Both the position numbers and the translations under genes were made by a program. This document shows, in pieces, positions 1-7,832 of a DNA stretch of 64,000 nt. The stretch comes from Paracoccus sediminicola (GTDB lineage: Bacteria; Pseudomonadota; Alphaproteobacteria; Rhodobacterales; Rhodobacteraceae), in contig NZ_CP115768.1 of assembly GCF_027912835.1 (NCBI RefSeq), positions 2,207,501-2,271,500 on the forward strand. The letters are read 5' to 3'. Numbering within the stretch: the first letter of the stretch is position 1; every line of letters starts with the position of its first letter. The notes beneath the pieces are model-generated. The model made no database searches. It had not been told where the DNA came from and was given only the letters and a program-made list of their open reading frames with translations.

Positions 1-240
1 TCGACGAACTCGGCGCCGCATCTGCATAATATCGTTGGACGGGAAATAGCCTCGGCCAGCGATTACGACCGCTATAGCGAAGGTCTGTCCGCGAAACGTC
101 CCGAAACCTGGGATATCGAATCCCTCGAAGCGTTTCTCCGCGCGCCGCAGAATTTTGCGCCCGGCACCTCAATGCCCACGCTGGATCTGTCCGATGCGGA
201 TATCAGAGAGCTGAAGGAACTCTTGCCGCTGCTTCGATAG
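1..240 (+). CDS. C-terminal part of a class I c-type cytochrome (partial, starts before window)
   Basis: Frame 1 is open from the first base to a TAG at 238-240, giving 79 residues. It begins near a PHLHNIVGR segment and later has PGTSMPT. In soluble class I cytochromes c a proline/glycine-IVGR stretch follows the haem site and the Met of a GT-x-M segment is the distal haem ligand. The CXXCH haem-attachment site would lie upstream of the window, so the haem cannot be confirmed here. Probable role is periplasmic electron transfer. It could also be the cytochrome domain of a larger protein. Confidence 0.7.
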   Translation, partial: STNSAPHLHNIVGREIASASDYDRYSEGLSAKRPETWDIESLEAFLRAPQNFAPGTSMPTLDLSDADIRELKELLPLLR

Positions 241-379
241 GATCGGAAAGGTGCACAGCCTTGGGAAGGGTTGTCTGCGCAGAAGGTCGCATCGGCTTCG
301 CGGCGAGGATGCCGTCTTAGTCAGAGCCAGACCCTGACAGCGCTGTTTAGAAAAAAATTACGCTAAAGCCTTTGCAATC

Positions 380-436
380 GTCCCGCGCCGCGCGTATTCC
401 CGGCAGCGGGACACCCCTCCCCAACGAGGGGCTTTT
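380..436 (+). promoter_or_regulatory. serC 5' leader: two tandem hairpins next to the ribosome-binding site
   Basis: Hairpin 1 pairs GTCCCGC (380-386) with GCGGGAC (406-412). Hairpin 2 pairs CCCCTC (414-419) with GAGGGG (426-431) and is followed by CTTTT, then a Shine-Dalgarno-like GGAAGGG before the serC start at 455. Alphaproteobacteria carry a described serC RNA motif in the 5' UTR of serC operons; this leader has the right position and a similar two-hairpin layout, but I cannot run a covariance model. Hairpin 2 plus its T-run could act as an attenuator or could mask ribosome binding. Confidence 0.5.
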
Positions 437-454
437 GCCTGGAAGGGTAACATC

Positions 455-1600
455 ATGGCGAATACGCAACCGGCTGCGCGGCCGGAAAACCCGCGCTTTT
501 CTTCTGGCCCCTGCGCCAAGATCCCCAATTACAATCTGGACATGCTCTCTGACGCGCCTCTGGGCCGCTCGCACCGTGCCGCCATCGGCAAGGCGAAGCT
601 GGCAGAGGCGATCGAGCTGACGCGCGAGGTGCTCGGGGTCCCGGAGGATTATCGGATCGGCATCGTGCCCGCCTCGGATACCGGCGCGGTCGAGATGGCG
701 ATGTGGTCACTGCTGGGCGAACGCCCGGTCGAGATGCTGGCCTGGGAAAGCTTCGGCGCCGGCTGGGTCACCGATGTGGTCAAGCAACTGAAGCTGGATG
801 CCAAGGTGCAGACCGCCGATTACGGCAAGATCGTGGATTTCGGATCGGTGGATTTCGACCGCGACGTGGTGTTCACCTGGAACGGCACGACCTCGGGCGT
901 AAGGCTGCCCGGTGGCGACGCGATCCCCGCAGACCGCGCCGGGCTGACCATCTGCGACGCGACCTCGGCAGCCTTCGCGATGGAGCTGCCGTTCGACAAG
1001 CTGGATGTTGTCACCTTCTCCTGGCAGAAAGTGCTGGGCGGCGAAGGCGGGCATGGCGTGCTGATCCTGTCGCCCCGCGCCGTCGAGCGGCTTGAGAGCT
1101 ATACCCCCGCATGGCCTCTGCCCAAGATTTTCCGGCTGACCAAGGGCGGCAAGCTGATCGAAGGCATTTTCCGCGGCGAAACGATAAACACGCCCTCGAT
1201 GCTCTGCGTCGAAGACTATCTGGTTGCGCTGAACTGGGCAAAGTCTGTCGGCGGGCGGCAGGGTTTGATCGACCGTGCCACGGCCAATGCGCAAGCGGTC
1301 TGGGATTTCTGTGACAGCCGCGACTGGATCGCCAATCTGGCCGAGGATCCGGCGACGGCATCGACGACCAGTGTCTGCCTGAAATTCAGCGATGACCGCA
1401 TCGTGGACGGCGCCGCCTTCGCGAAAGCCGTCGCCAAGCGGTTGGAGAAAGAAGGCGTCGGGCTGGATATGGGCGCCTATCGCGACGCGCCGCCCGGTCT
1501 GCGGATCTGGTGCGGCTCGACGGTGGAAACCACCGATGTCGAGGCGCTGCTGCCCTGGATCGAGTGGGCCTTCCACGAAGAGATCGCGGCGCAGAGCTGA
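455..1600 (+). CDS. serC: Phosphoserine aminotransferase
   Basis: A PLP-dependent aminotransferase that converts 3-phosphohydroxypyruvate plus glutamate to O-phosphoserine, step two of serine synthesis; the family also acts on an intermediate of pyridoxal phosphate synthesis. The 381-residue product starts with the family-typical [11 protein letters not shown] segment. The probable Schiff-base lysine is Lys192 in [14 protein letters not shown]. Length matches the alphaproteobacterial type of SerC. The ATG follows a GGAAGGG ribosome site and a structured leader. serA lies about 100 bp downstream on the same strand, so the two serine genes probably form one operon. Confidence 0.95.
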   Translation: MANTQPAARPENPRFSSGPCAKIPNYNLDMLSDAPLGRSHRAAIGKAKLAEAIELTREVLGVPEDYRIGIVPASDTGAVEMAMWSLLGERPVEMLAWESFGAGWVTDVVKQLKLDAKVQTADYGKIVDFGSVDFDRDVVFTWNGTTSGVRLPGGDAIPADRAGLTICDATSAAFAMELPFDKLDVVTFSWQKVLGGEGGHGVLILSPRAVERLESYTPAWPLPKIFRLTKGGKLIEGIFRGETINTPSMLCVEDYLVALNWAKSVGGRQGLIDRATANAQAVWDFCDSRDWIANLAEDPATASTTSVCLKFSDDRIVDGAAFAKAVAKRLEKEGVGLDMGAYRDAPPGLRIWCGSTVETTDVEALLPWIEWAFHEEIAAQS

Positions 1601-1609
1601 CATGCCGGA

Positions 1610-1656
1610 CCGGGGGCGTCGCCCCCGGACCCCCAGGATATTTCAATCAGGATGAA
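1610..1656 (+). repeat. GC-rich intergenic repeat, copy 1
   Basis: CCGGGGGC (1610-1617) pairs with GCCCCCGG (1621-1628) around a 3-nt loop, then ACCCCC and a conserved tail AGGATATTT..ATCAGGATGAA. The same hairpin plus tail occurs near 7716, 13167 and 18600. This copy sits between serC and serA. It may act as a processing or attenuation hairpin within the operon. Confidence 0.75.
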
Positions 1657-1702
1657 ACGCGCCGCGGCCGCGTGCCCCGCGCATCCGCTAAAGGAGCATC
1701 AC

Positions 1703-3292
1703 ATGCCCAAGGTTCTCGTATCTGACAAGCTGTCGGAAACCGCCGTCCAGATCTTCCGCGACCGCGGGATCGAGGTCGATTTCATGCCCGAGCTGGGCAA
1801 GGATAAGGAAAAGCTGGCCGAGGTGATCGGCCAATATGACGGGCTGGCTATCCGGTCTGCGACGAAGGCCACCGAGAAGCTGCTTGAAAAGGCCGATAAT
1901 CTCAAGGTGATCGGACGCGCCGGAATCGGCGTCGACAATGTCGATATTCCCGCTGCCTCGAAGAAAGGCGTGATCGTGATGAACACGCCTTTCGGTAACA
2001 GCGTCACCACAGCTGAGCATGCCATCGCGCTGATGTTCGCTGTCGCCCGCCAACTGCCCGAGGCGAGCCTTTCTACCCATGCCGGGAAATGGGAAAAGAA
2101 CCGATTCATGGGTGTCGAGCTGTTCAACAAGACGCTCGGGCTGATCGGCGCGGGCAACATCGGCTCGATCGTCGCGGATCGCGCGCTTGGGCTGAAGATG
2201 AAGGTGCTGGCCTATGACCCGTTCCTATCAGAGGAGCGCGCCGACCAGATGGGCGTGAAGAAGGTCGAACTGGACGAACTGCTCGGCCGCGCAGATTTCA
2301 TCACCATGCATGTGCCGCTGACCGACAAGACCCGTAATATTCTCTCGCGCGAGAATATCGCCAAGACGAAGAAAGGCGTGCGCATCGTGAACGCGGCGCG
2401 CGGCGGGCTGATCGACGAAGAGGCGCTGGCCGAAGCGCTGCAATCGGGCCATGTTGCCGGGGCTGCTCTGGATGTTTTCGCGACCGAACCGGCGACGGAA
2501 AGCCCGCTGTTCAATTTGCCCAACGTGGTCGTGACACCGCATCTAGGCGCCTCGACCACCGAGGCGCAGGAGAATGTGGCGCTTCAGGTGGCCGAACAGA
2601 TGTCGGATTACCTGCTGACCGGCGCCGTGACCAACGCGCTGAACATGCCCTCGGTCACCGCCGAGGAAGCCAAGATCATGGGGCCGTGGATCAAGCTGGC
2701 CGGGCATCTGGGAAGCTTCATCGGCCAGATGACGGATGAGCCGATCAAGTCGATCAATGTGCTTTATGACGGTGTCGTCTCTGAAATGAACGTCAATGCG
2801 CTGAACGCCGCGGTCATTGCAGGGGTGATGAAGGCTGCGAACCCGGATGTGAACATGGTTTCGGCCCCCGCCATCGCAAAGGAGCGCGGCATCCAGGTCG
2901 CCACCACGCGGCAAGAGGCGGGCGGCGTGTATGATGGCTATATCAAGGTTACTGTCGTCACCGATGAACGCGAGCGGTCCATCGCGGGCACGGTGTTCAG
3001 CGACGGCAAGCCGCGCTTCATCCAGATCCGCGGGATCAATGTCGATGCCGAGATCGGCGAGCATATGCTGTATACGCGCAACAAGGACGTGCCGGGGGTG
3101 ATCGGCGCGCTCGGCTCGACCCTGGGTGAGCTGGGTGTCAACATCGCCAATTTCCAGCTGGGCCGCACCAGCTCGGGTGAGGATGCGATCGCGATCCTGT
3201 ATCTCGACGAGGCGATGTCGGACGAAGCTTTGGCAGCGCTGGACAAGACCGGAAAATTCCTGCAGGCGCGGGCCTTGCGTTTCGAACTCTGA
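1703..3292 (+). CDS. serA: D-3-phosphoglycerate dehydrogenase
   Basis: Catalyses the first committed step of serine synthesis, NAD-dependent oxidation of 3-phosphoglycerate. The 529-residue product has an N-terminal substrate domain, a Rossmann GAGNIG motif near residues 149-154, the catalytic arginine in NAARGG (about 233), the catalytic histidine in TPHLG (about 280), an intervening domain and a C-terminal ACT domain typical of serine feedback. I chose ATG 1703 because AAGGAG sits at 1691-1696; an upstream ATG at 1652 lies inside the intergenic repeat and would add 17 non-conserved residues. A terminator follows at 3321. Confidence 0.95.
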   Translation: MPKVLVSDKLSETAVQIFRDRGIEVDFMPELGKDKEKLAEVIGQYDGLAIRSATKATEKLLEKADNLKVIGRAGIGVDNVDIPAASKKGVIVMNTPFGNSVTTAEHAIALMFAVARQLPEASLSTHAGKWEKNRFMGVELFNKTLGLIGAGNIGSIVADRALGLKMKVLAYDPFLSEERADQMGVKKVELDELLGRADFITMHVPLTDKTRNILSRENIAKTKKGVRIVNAARGGLIDEEALAEALQSGHVAGAALDVFATEPATESPLFNLPNVVVTPHLGASTTEAQENVALQVAEQMSDYLLTGAVTNALNMPSVTAEEAKIMGPWIKLAGHLGSFIGQMTDEPIKSINVLYDGVVSEMNVNALNAAVIAGVMKAANPDVNMVSAPAIAKERGIQVATTRQEAGGVYDGYIKVTVVTDERERSIAGTVFSDGKPRFIQIRGINVDAEIGEHMLYTRNKDVPGVIGALGSTLGELGVNIANFQLGRTSSGEDAIAILYLDEAMSDEALAALDKTGKFLQARALRFEL

Positions 3293-3320
3293 GGCGTCAG
3301 CGTCCGGTCAGGTTCACGCG

Positions 3321-3348
3321 CCCGGCGGTCGATCCGCCGGGCCTTTTT
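3321..3348 (+). terminator. Rho-independent terminator after serA
   Basis: CCCGGCGG (3321-3328) pairs perfectly with CCGCCGGG (3334-3341) around a 5-nt loop and is followed by CC and five T. It ends the serC-serA unit and lies only 15 bp before the next start codon. Confidence 0.8.
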
Positions 3349-3362
3349 GCGGGGCGGATCTC

Positions 3363-4118
3363 ATGCAGCAGGACGATCATCCTCCGGTGTATGCGCTTGG
3401 CGATGTGCACGGTCAGCTTGAGCTGCTGAAAGAAGCCCATCGCCTGGCAGAGATGGATGGCGGCGCGGCGGCCCGGATCATCCATCTTGGCGATCTGATC
3501 GACCGCGGCCCGGATTCGCGCGGGGTCATCGAGTATCTGATGGAAGGGCAGGCGATTGGGCGGGATTGGCTGGTGGTGAAGGGCAATCACGATCACAAGC
3601 TGCCCCGTTTTCTCGAAGATCCGCGCTGGCTGGACCCGGGCCCTTCGCGTCCGCAGTTCTGGACCGCCGACCGCAATAACGGCGCTGCCGCGACCTTTGC
3701 GTCCTACGGGATCGAGGGTGCTGACGAGATGGATCTCGATGAGTTGCATCGGCTCGCGGAGGCCGCGATCCCCGCCGAGCACGCTTCCTGGCTTGACGAG
3801 CTGCCGCTGTACCGGACCGAACCCGGCGGGCTGGTCTTCGTGCATGCGGGCATCAGGCCCGGTATCCCCCTGGATCAGCAGTCTCCGACCGATCTGATGT
3901 GGATCCGCAAGCCGTTCCACGATTCCGCAGCCGATCATGGCGCGCTGATCGTTCATGGGCACACGCCGGTGAAGCGCGTGACGCATTACGGCAACCGGCT
4001 GAATCTCGATACCGGCGCGGCCTTTGGCGGGCCGGTTTCGATCGTTCGATTGGACGGGACGGATATACGTCTTCTGACCAGGGATGGTCCGATCCCTGTG
4101 GCTCCGCAGCCGCGCTGA
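3363..4118 (+). CDS. Metallophosphoesterase (calcineurin-like, PPP/ApaH type)
   Basis: The 251-residue product has the metallophosphatase motif series: GDVHG near residue 14, GDLIDRGPDS near 45, GNHDH near 75 and HGHTP near 199. These supply the two-metal site of serine/threonine protein phosphatases and diadenosine tetraphosphatases. The likely role is a cytoplasmic phosphoprotein or nucleotide phosphatase; the substrate cannot be read from sequence. ATG 3363 follows the serA terminator. Reading upstream in the same frame would overlap serA, so the longer form is unlikely. Confidence 0.85.
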   Translation: MQQDDHPPVYALGDVHGQLELLKEAHRLAEMDGGAAARIIHLGDLIDRGPDSRGVIEYLMEGQAIGRDWLVVKGNHDHKLPRFLEDPRWLDPGPSRPQFWTADRNNGAAATFASYGIEGADEMDLDELHRLAEAAIPAEHASWLDELPLYRTEPGGLVFVHAGIRPGIPLDQQSPTDLMWIRKPFHDSAADHGALIVHGHTPVKRVTHYGNRLNLDTGAAFGGPVSIVRLDGTDIRLLTRDGPIPVAPQPR

Positions 4119-4273
4119 GCCGGTCGCTGGCTGATCGCCGCAAAAATCGACCGTGATTTCTGAGGGCTGGAACGGAACGAAGCCCGAGGCTGTGCGGTTG
4201 AAAGCCCACAGACAATACGCATTTGTCGTTCGTGACCGACACGCCGGCTCGCCAACCGCCCCAGAGGAGAAAG

Positions 4274-4735
4274 ATGTTGAAGAAGCTAATCGCCGCCCTT
4301 GCCCTGACCGCTACCCCGCTTGCCGCCGAAGAGGTCGCCGAGATCGGAGTGGACTGGGTCGGAAACGACATCGTCATAGAGGCGTTTCAGGACCCTGAGA
4401 TCAGCGGCGTGACCTGCCATCTTTCCTATTTCTCACGTTCGGTGATCGACCGGCTCAGCCAGGGCAACTGGTTCGAGGACCCTTCAAACAGCGCCATCGA
4501 ATGCAGCCAGACCGGACCGATCACGATGGACGAAGTCTCTAACAGCAGCGATGGAGAGAACGTGTTTTCAGAGGGCCGCTCGCTGGTTTTCAAGTCGCTG
4601 CGGGTGAAGCGGATCTATGACGAGAAGAACCAGGTGCTGATCTATCTGGCGCATGCCAATGAGGTGACCGAGGGCTCGGCCAAGATGGCTATTTCGACGG
4701 TGCCGATCCGGGCCGCCGCGAACGCTGCCGAGTAG
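4274..4735 (+). CDS. creA: CreA family periplasmic protein
   Basis: The 153-residue product has an N-terminal signal peptide (MLKKLIAALALTATPLAA, cleavage near residue 18). The mature part resembles CreA: an IVIEAFQDP segment, a GVTCHLS segment with a cysteine, a second cysteine in IECSQTGPI, then SLVFKSL and a YLAHANEVTEGS segment. CreA proteins are widespread and poorly characterised; the two cysteines could form a disulphide in the periplasm. ATG 4274 follows GAGGAGAAAG. Its last 47 bases overlap the 3' end of the convergent sugar transferase gene. Confidence 0.78.
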   Translation: MLKKLIAALALTATPLAAEEVAEIGVDWVGNDIVIEAFQDPEISGVTCHLSYFSRSVIDRLSQGNWFEDPSNSAIECSQTGPITMDEVSNSSDGENVFSEGRSLVFKSLRVKRIYDEKNQVLIYLAHANEVTEGSAKMAISTVPIRAAANAAE

Positions 4736-5495
4736 CCTCGGACCCGCGTTTCTTGCGCGGACGGTCGAAACCGGGAATAAGCGCGAGGAATGTCTTCCAC
4801 ATGATCCAGGCGTCCAGCCAGGGCGACGCGGCGCGCTGGTAAACCAGCTCGATCCGCAGCTTTGTCGGCAGGCAGCGCGCATAATAGGCGCGCTCGGTCT
4901 GTTCGGCGGTTTTGCAGCCTGCCATGATCCGGTCCTCATGGCGATGATAGATCAGCGTCGCAAGCCCGGTCACGCCGGGCCGCGTCGTCAGCACCGCCCC
5001 GTAAAGTGACGGAAAGCGTGCAACATATTCCGGTAGTGGTGGCCGGGGACCGACGAAGCTCATATCGCCGATGAGGATATTGAACAGCTGCGGCAGCTCA
5101 TCCAGACGGGTGCGCCGCAGAATCCGGCCAAGCGGAGTGATCCGCCAGTTCTTATGTGCACCTGTCGCGCCGCCATCCTCGGTCACGCGAACCATCGTGC
5201 GGAACTTGAACTGCTTGAACGGCTCTCCGGGGGCCTTCATCCGCGCGCCGCTATAGATGATCGGGCGACCCTGAGTGATCAGGAGAAGCAAAGCCACGAT
5301 GATCATCGGCAAGGCAAGCACGGCCAACATTACGATTGCAAGCGACACATCGACGACGCGCTTCACACGGCGACGATAAAAGCTGTTATCATGGGAAGAA
5401 CTGTCCAGTTGCCATAACTCTGCCTCGGTTACGGCTTGGCGGTGCTCGACCATTTCCCAATTCTGGTAAAGCGTCAACGATCGGACCCCGCTCAA
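4689..5495 (-). CDS. Bacterial sugar transferase (polyprenyl-phosphate sugar-1-phosphate transferase family)
   Basis: The 268-residue product has one hydrophobic segment near residues 46-72, then the bacterial sugar-transferase core: a PIIYSGARMK stretch, a FKFRTMV motif, a TRLDELPQ motif and SFVGPRPPLPEY. This family (exemplified by WbaP/ExoY catalytic domains) moves a sugar-1-phosphate onto undecaprenyl phosphate to start exopolysaccharide or O-antigen synthesis at the inner membrane. It is a short form lacking the five-helix N-terminal region of WbaP. No other polysaccharide genes are adjacent. The basic tail (last 25 residues) is encoded opposite the end of creA. Confidence 0.85.
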   Translation of the reverse strand: MSGVRSLTLYQNWEMVEHRQAVTEAELWQLDSSSHDNSFYRRRVKRVVDVSLAIVMLAVLALPMIIVALLLLITQGRPIIYSGARMKAPGEPFKQFKFRTMVRVTEDGGATGAHKNWRITPLGRILRRTRLDELPQLFNILIGDMSFVGPRPPLPEYVARFPSLYGAVLTTRPGVTGLATLIYHRHEDRIMAGCKTAEQTERAYYARCLPTKLRIELVYQRAASPWLDAWIMWKTFLALIPGFDRPRKKRGSEATRQRSRRPGSAPSK

Positions 5496-5640
5496 CTTCT
5501 ATAGTTACCTAAATTTTCTTTAACACAAAGGCATTAGCGTTGTAACATGCGTTGTTATCGAAACATCGCAACCTGTTGCCGGTTTGGCTCAAATGCGGCA
5601 GATTGATGCCGAGAATTTGCTGCCGATCGGATGGCTGAGT

Positions 5641-6096
5641 ATGCGTAAGTTTCTGGTAATACTTGACGAATCTCCGGAATGCCAGAATGCGATGCGTTTC
5701 GCGGCGATGCGGGCCTCTCGCACATCCGGGGGCGTGGTCGTGCTGGCCATCATCCCGCCCGACGCGATCCAGCATGGCATCGGCGTCGCCGAGCTGATGC
5801 GGCAGGAGGCCGAGGATCGAATCACGTCCCAGTACCAGGTCTTCGCCAAATGGATGCGGGACAGCCAGGGCATAGATCCCGAGCTGGTGATCCGGGAAGG
5901 TGACATGACCGCGCAGCTTCTGGCCCATCTCGGCAGCGACCCGGATATCGGCGTGCTGGTTCTGGGGGCGAGCGCCGGAAAGGACGGGCCGGGACCGCTT
6001 GTCAGCCGTCTCCTACGAGATCTGTCGGGCCTTCCCTGCCCCGTCACACTTATCCCCGGAGATCTGTCCCGAGACCGGCTGGCCGCGATCTCCTGA
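5641..6096 (+). CDS. Universal stress protein (UspA family)
   Basis: A 151-residue single-domain product beginning MRKFLVILDESPE, the usual beta-strand opening of UspA proteins, and ending with a glycine-rich LVLGASAGKDGPGPLVS segment matching the ATP-binding G-x2-G-x9-G(S/T) pattern of nucleotide-binding Usps. It likely helps in stress or growth arrest. I chose ATG 5641; the frame is open upstream to 5584 but those residues are not Usp-like. The ribosome site is weak. Confidence 0.82.
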   Translation: MRKFLVILDESPECQNAMRFAAMRASRTSGGVVVLAIIPPDAIQHGIGVAELMRQEAEDRITSQYQVFAKWMRDSQGIDPELVIREGDMTAQLLAHLGSDPDIGVLVLGASAGKDGPGPLVSRLLRDLSGLPCPVTLIPGDLSRDRLAAIS

Positions 6097-6170
6097 GCCG
6101 CGGCGCGCCGGTCTGCATGGCTTGACCGAAGCCGGCGCACAGCCCATATGACACCCAAAGGAGCCAGCCC

Positions 6171-6728
6171 ATGTTCATCCAGACCGAAACCACGCCGAAC
6201 CCCGCCACGCTGAAATTCCTGCCCGGCCAGCCGGTGCTGGACGAGGGCACAGCCGATTTCACCACCGCCGAATCCGCAGCGGCGTCGCCTTTGGCGCAGC
6301 GCGTCTTCGCTGTGAGCGGCGTCACTGGCGTCTTTCTCGGCACCGATTTCGTGACAGTGACCAAATCCGATGACAGTCAGTGGGATCACATCAAGCCGGC
6401 CCTGCTTGGTGCAATCATGGAACATTATCAATCCGGCGCGCCGGTCATGGAAGGAACAGCCGAAAAGGTCGGCCATGCCGAACATAGCGGCGAAGACGAA
6501 GAGGTCGTGACTCAGATCAAGGAACTGCTCGACACGCGCGTCCGCCCGGCCGTGGCGCAGGATGGTGGCGACATCACCTTCCACGGCTTCGATCGCGGCG
6601 TGGTCTATCTTCATATGCAAGGCGCCTGCGCGGGCTGCCCCTCCTCGACCATGACGCTGAAGATGGGGATCGAGAACCTGCTGCGCCACTATATCCCCGA
6701 GGTGACCGAGGTGCGTCCGATTGCCTGA
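6171..6728 (+). CDS. NifU-like Fe-S cluster scaffold/carrier (Nfu)
   Basis: The 185-residue product has an Nfu N-terminal domain (MFIQTETTPNPATLKF) and a C-terminal NifU-like domain with CAGCPSS. Cys153 and Cys156 form the CXXC that binds a bridging [4Fe-4S] cluster between two subunits. Such proteins deliver clusters to apo-proteins such as lipoate synthase or aconitase. ATG 6171 follows AAAGGAG. Its stop overlaps the TTG start of tsaB by 8 bp, so the two genes are translationally coupled. Confidence 0.92.
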   Translation: MFIQTETTPNPATLKFLPGQPVLDEGTADFTTAESAAASPLAQRVFAVSGVTGVFLGTDFVTVTKSDDSQWDHIKPALLGAIMEHYQSGAPVMEGTAEKVGHAEHSGEDEEVVTQIKELLDTRVRPAVAQDGGDITFHGFDRGVVYLHMQGACAGCPSSTMTLKMGIENLLRHYIPEVTEVRPIA

Positions 6729-7308
6729 CGATCTTACACTTGGCTTCGACAGTTCGGCCGCGCATTGCGCGGCCGCTTTACTGTCGGGTGACGCGCTGAT
6801 CGCAGAACGCCACGAAGAGATGTCGAGGGGTCAGGCCGAGCGACTGTTTCCCATGATTAACGATCTGCTGGAAAGTGCCGGTGTAGCCTGGACCGATCTG
6901 GCACGTATCGGCGTCGGAATCGGACCGGGCAATTTCACCGGTATCCGCATCGCTGTCGCGGCCGCTCGGGGGCTGGCGCTGTCATTGCAGATCCCGGCCA
7001 TTGGCATTTCTGCGACCGAGGCGCTCGCCTCGGGGCTGCCGCGCCCGTGCCGGATCGTGATACCCGGCAGGCGCGGTATGATCATCTGGGAAGATTTCGG
7101 CAGCAGCGGAGCCGGGCCGCGCCAAATGCCGGCCGAGACGCTGCCGCCGGGCCCGCCGGTGCTGACCCCGATCCGCGGCATCGCCCATGGTACGGCGCTG
7201 CTGGCCCGTGCCCGTGACAATGGCGAGCAGCCGCGCCCCGCGCCGATCTATCTGCGCGCCGCCGACGCAGCTCCGGCACGGGACGCTGGGCCGGTGATGC
7301 TGCCGTGA
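6721..7308 (+). CDS. tsaB: tRNA threonylcarbamoyladenosine biosynthesis protein TsaB
   Basis: The 195-residue product opens with LTLGFDSSAAHCAAAL and has GVGIGPGNFTGIRI, the hallmark of TsaB, the inactive-kinase-fold partner of TsaD in t6A37 synthesis on ANN-decoding tRNAs. It is shorter than the E. coli protein, as is common in alphaproteobacteria. The start is TTG at 6721, inside the end of the Nfu gene. The stop overlaps the GTG start of rimI by 4 bp. tsaB next to rimI is a frequent bacterial pairing. Confidence 0.9.
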   Translation: MPDDLTLGFDSSAAHCAAALLSGDALIAERHEEMSRGQAERLFPMINDLLESAGVAWTDLARIGVGIGPGNFTGIRIAVAAARGLALSLQIPAIGISATEALASGLPRPCRIVIPGRRGMIIWEDFGSSGAGPRQMPAETLPPGPPVLTPIRGIAHGTALLARARDNGEQPRPAPIYLRAADAAPARDAGPVMLP

Positions 7309-7715
7309 CACCAGCGGCCTTGACCCGGCTGCACGCCGCCTGCTTCCACATCCCGCGACCCTGGCGTGAAGCAGAGTTTGCTTCGCTTCTGGCTGAGCGC
7401 GGCGTCTTCCTCTGTGCCGAGGCAGATGGTTTCGCGATGGGACGGGTGGTTCTGGACGAAGCCGAACTGCTGACCCTTGCCGTCGCACCTGAATCCCGCC
7501 GCGCCGGGCTGGGCGGAAGTTTGCTCGCAGAATTCGAGGACCAAGCGTGCCAGCGCGGAGCCGTCACCGGGTTTCTGGAAGTGGCCAGCGACAACCGCCC
7601 CGCCCTCGCCCTTTATCTGCGGGCCGATTGGGTGCAGGTCGGACGTCGCCCGCGCTATTACGCGCCCGGGATCGACGCAATTCTGATGCGCAAGGCGTTG
7701 ATACCCACGTGCTGA
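7305..7715 (+). CDS. rimI: GNAT acetyltransferase, ribosomal-protein-alanine acetyltransferase (RimI)
   Basis: A 136-residue GNAT protein. The acetyl-CoA site is in LAVAPESRRAGLGGSLL, the R/Q-x-x-G-x-G/A motif A of the fold, followed by LEVASDNRPALALY. It starts at GTG 7305, overlapping tsaB by 4 bp. RimI acetylates the N-terminal alanine of ribosomal protein S18; the tsaB neighbour supports this identity, though other small GNATs look alike. A GC-rich repeat follows immediately. Confidence 0.82.
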   Translation: MTPAALTRLHAACFHIPRPWREAEFASLLAERGVFLCAEADGFAMGRVVLDEAELLTLAVAPESRRAGLGGSLLAEFEDQACQRGAVTGFLEVASDNRPALALYLRADWVQVGRRPRYYAPGIDAILMRKALIPTC

Positions 7716-7790
7716 CCGGGGCGCTGCCCCGGACCCCGGGATATTTCCGTCAGGATGAACCATCGCCTTCTCACCCTGACCAAAATATCC
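7716..7790. repeat. GC-rich intergenic repeat, copy 2, with an inverted partner
   Basis: CCGGGGC (7716-7722) pairs with GCCCCGG (7726-7732), followed by GGATATTTCCGTCAGGATGAA. Seven bases later an inverted copy of the tail occurs: TTCTCACCCTGACC then AAATATCC (7768-7790). The whole unit sits between the convergent genes rimI and secA and could end transcription from both sides. Confidence 0.72.
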
Positions 7791-7832
7791 ATCTCAAGTC
7801 ACGACATGGCGCGTCGCTTCGATCTTGCGGGA

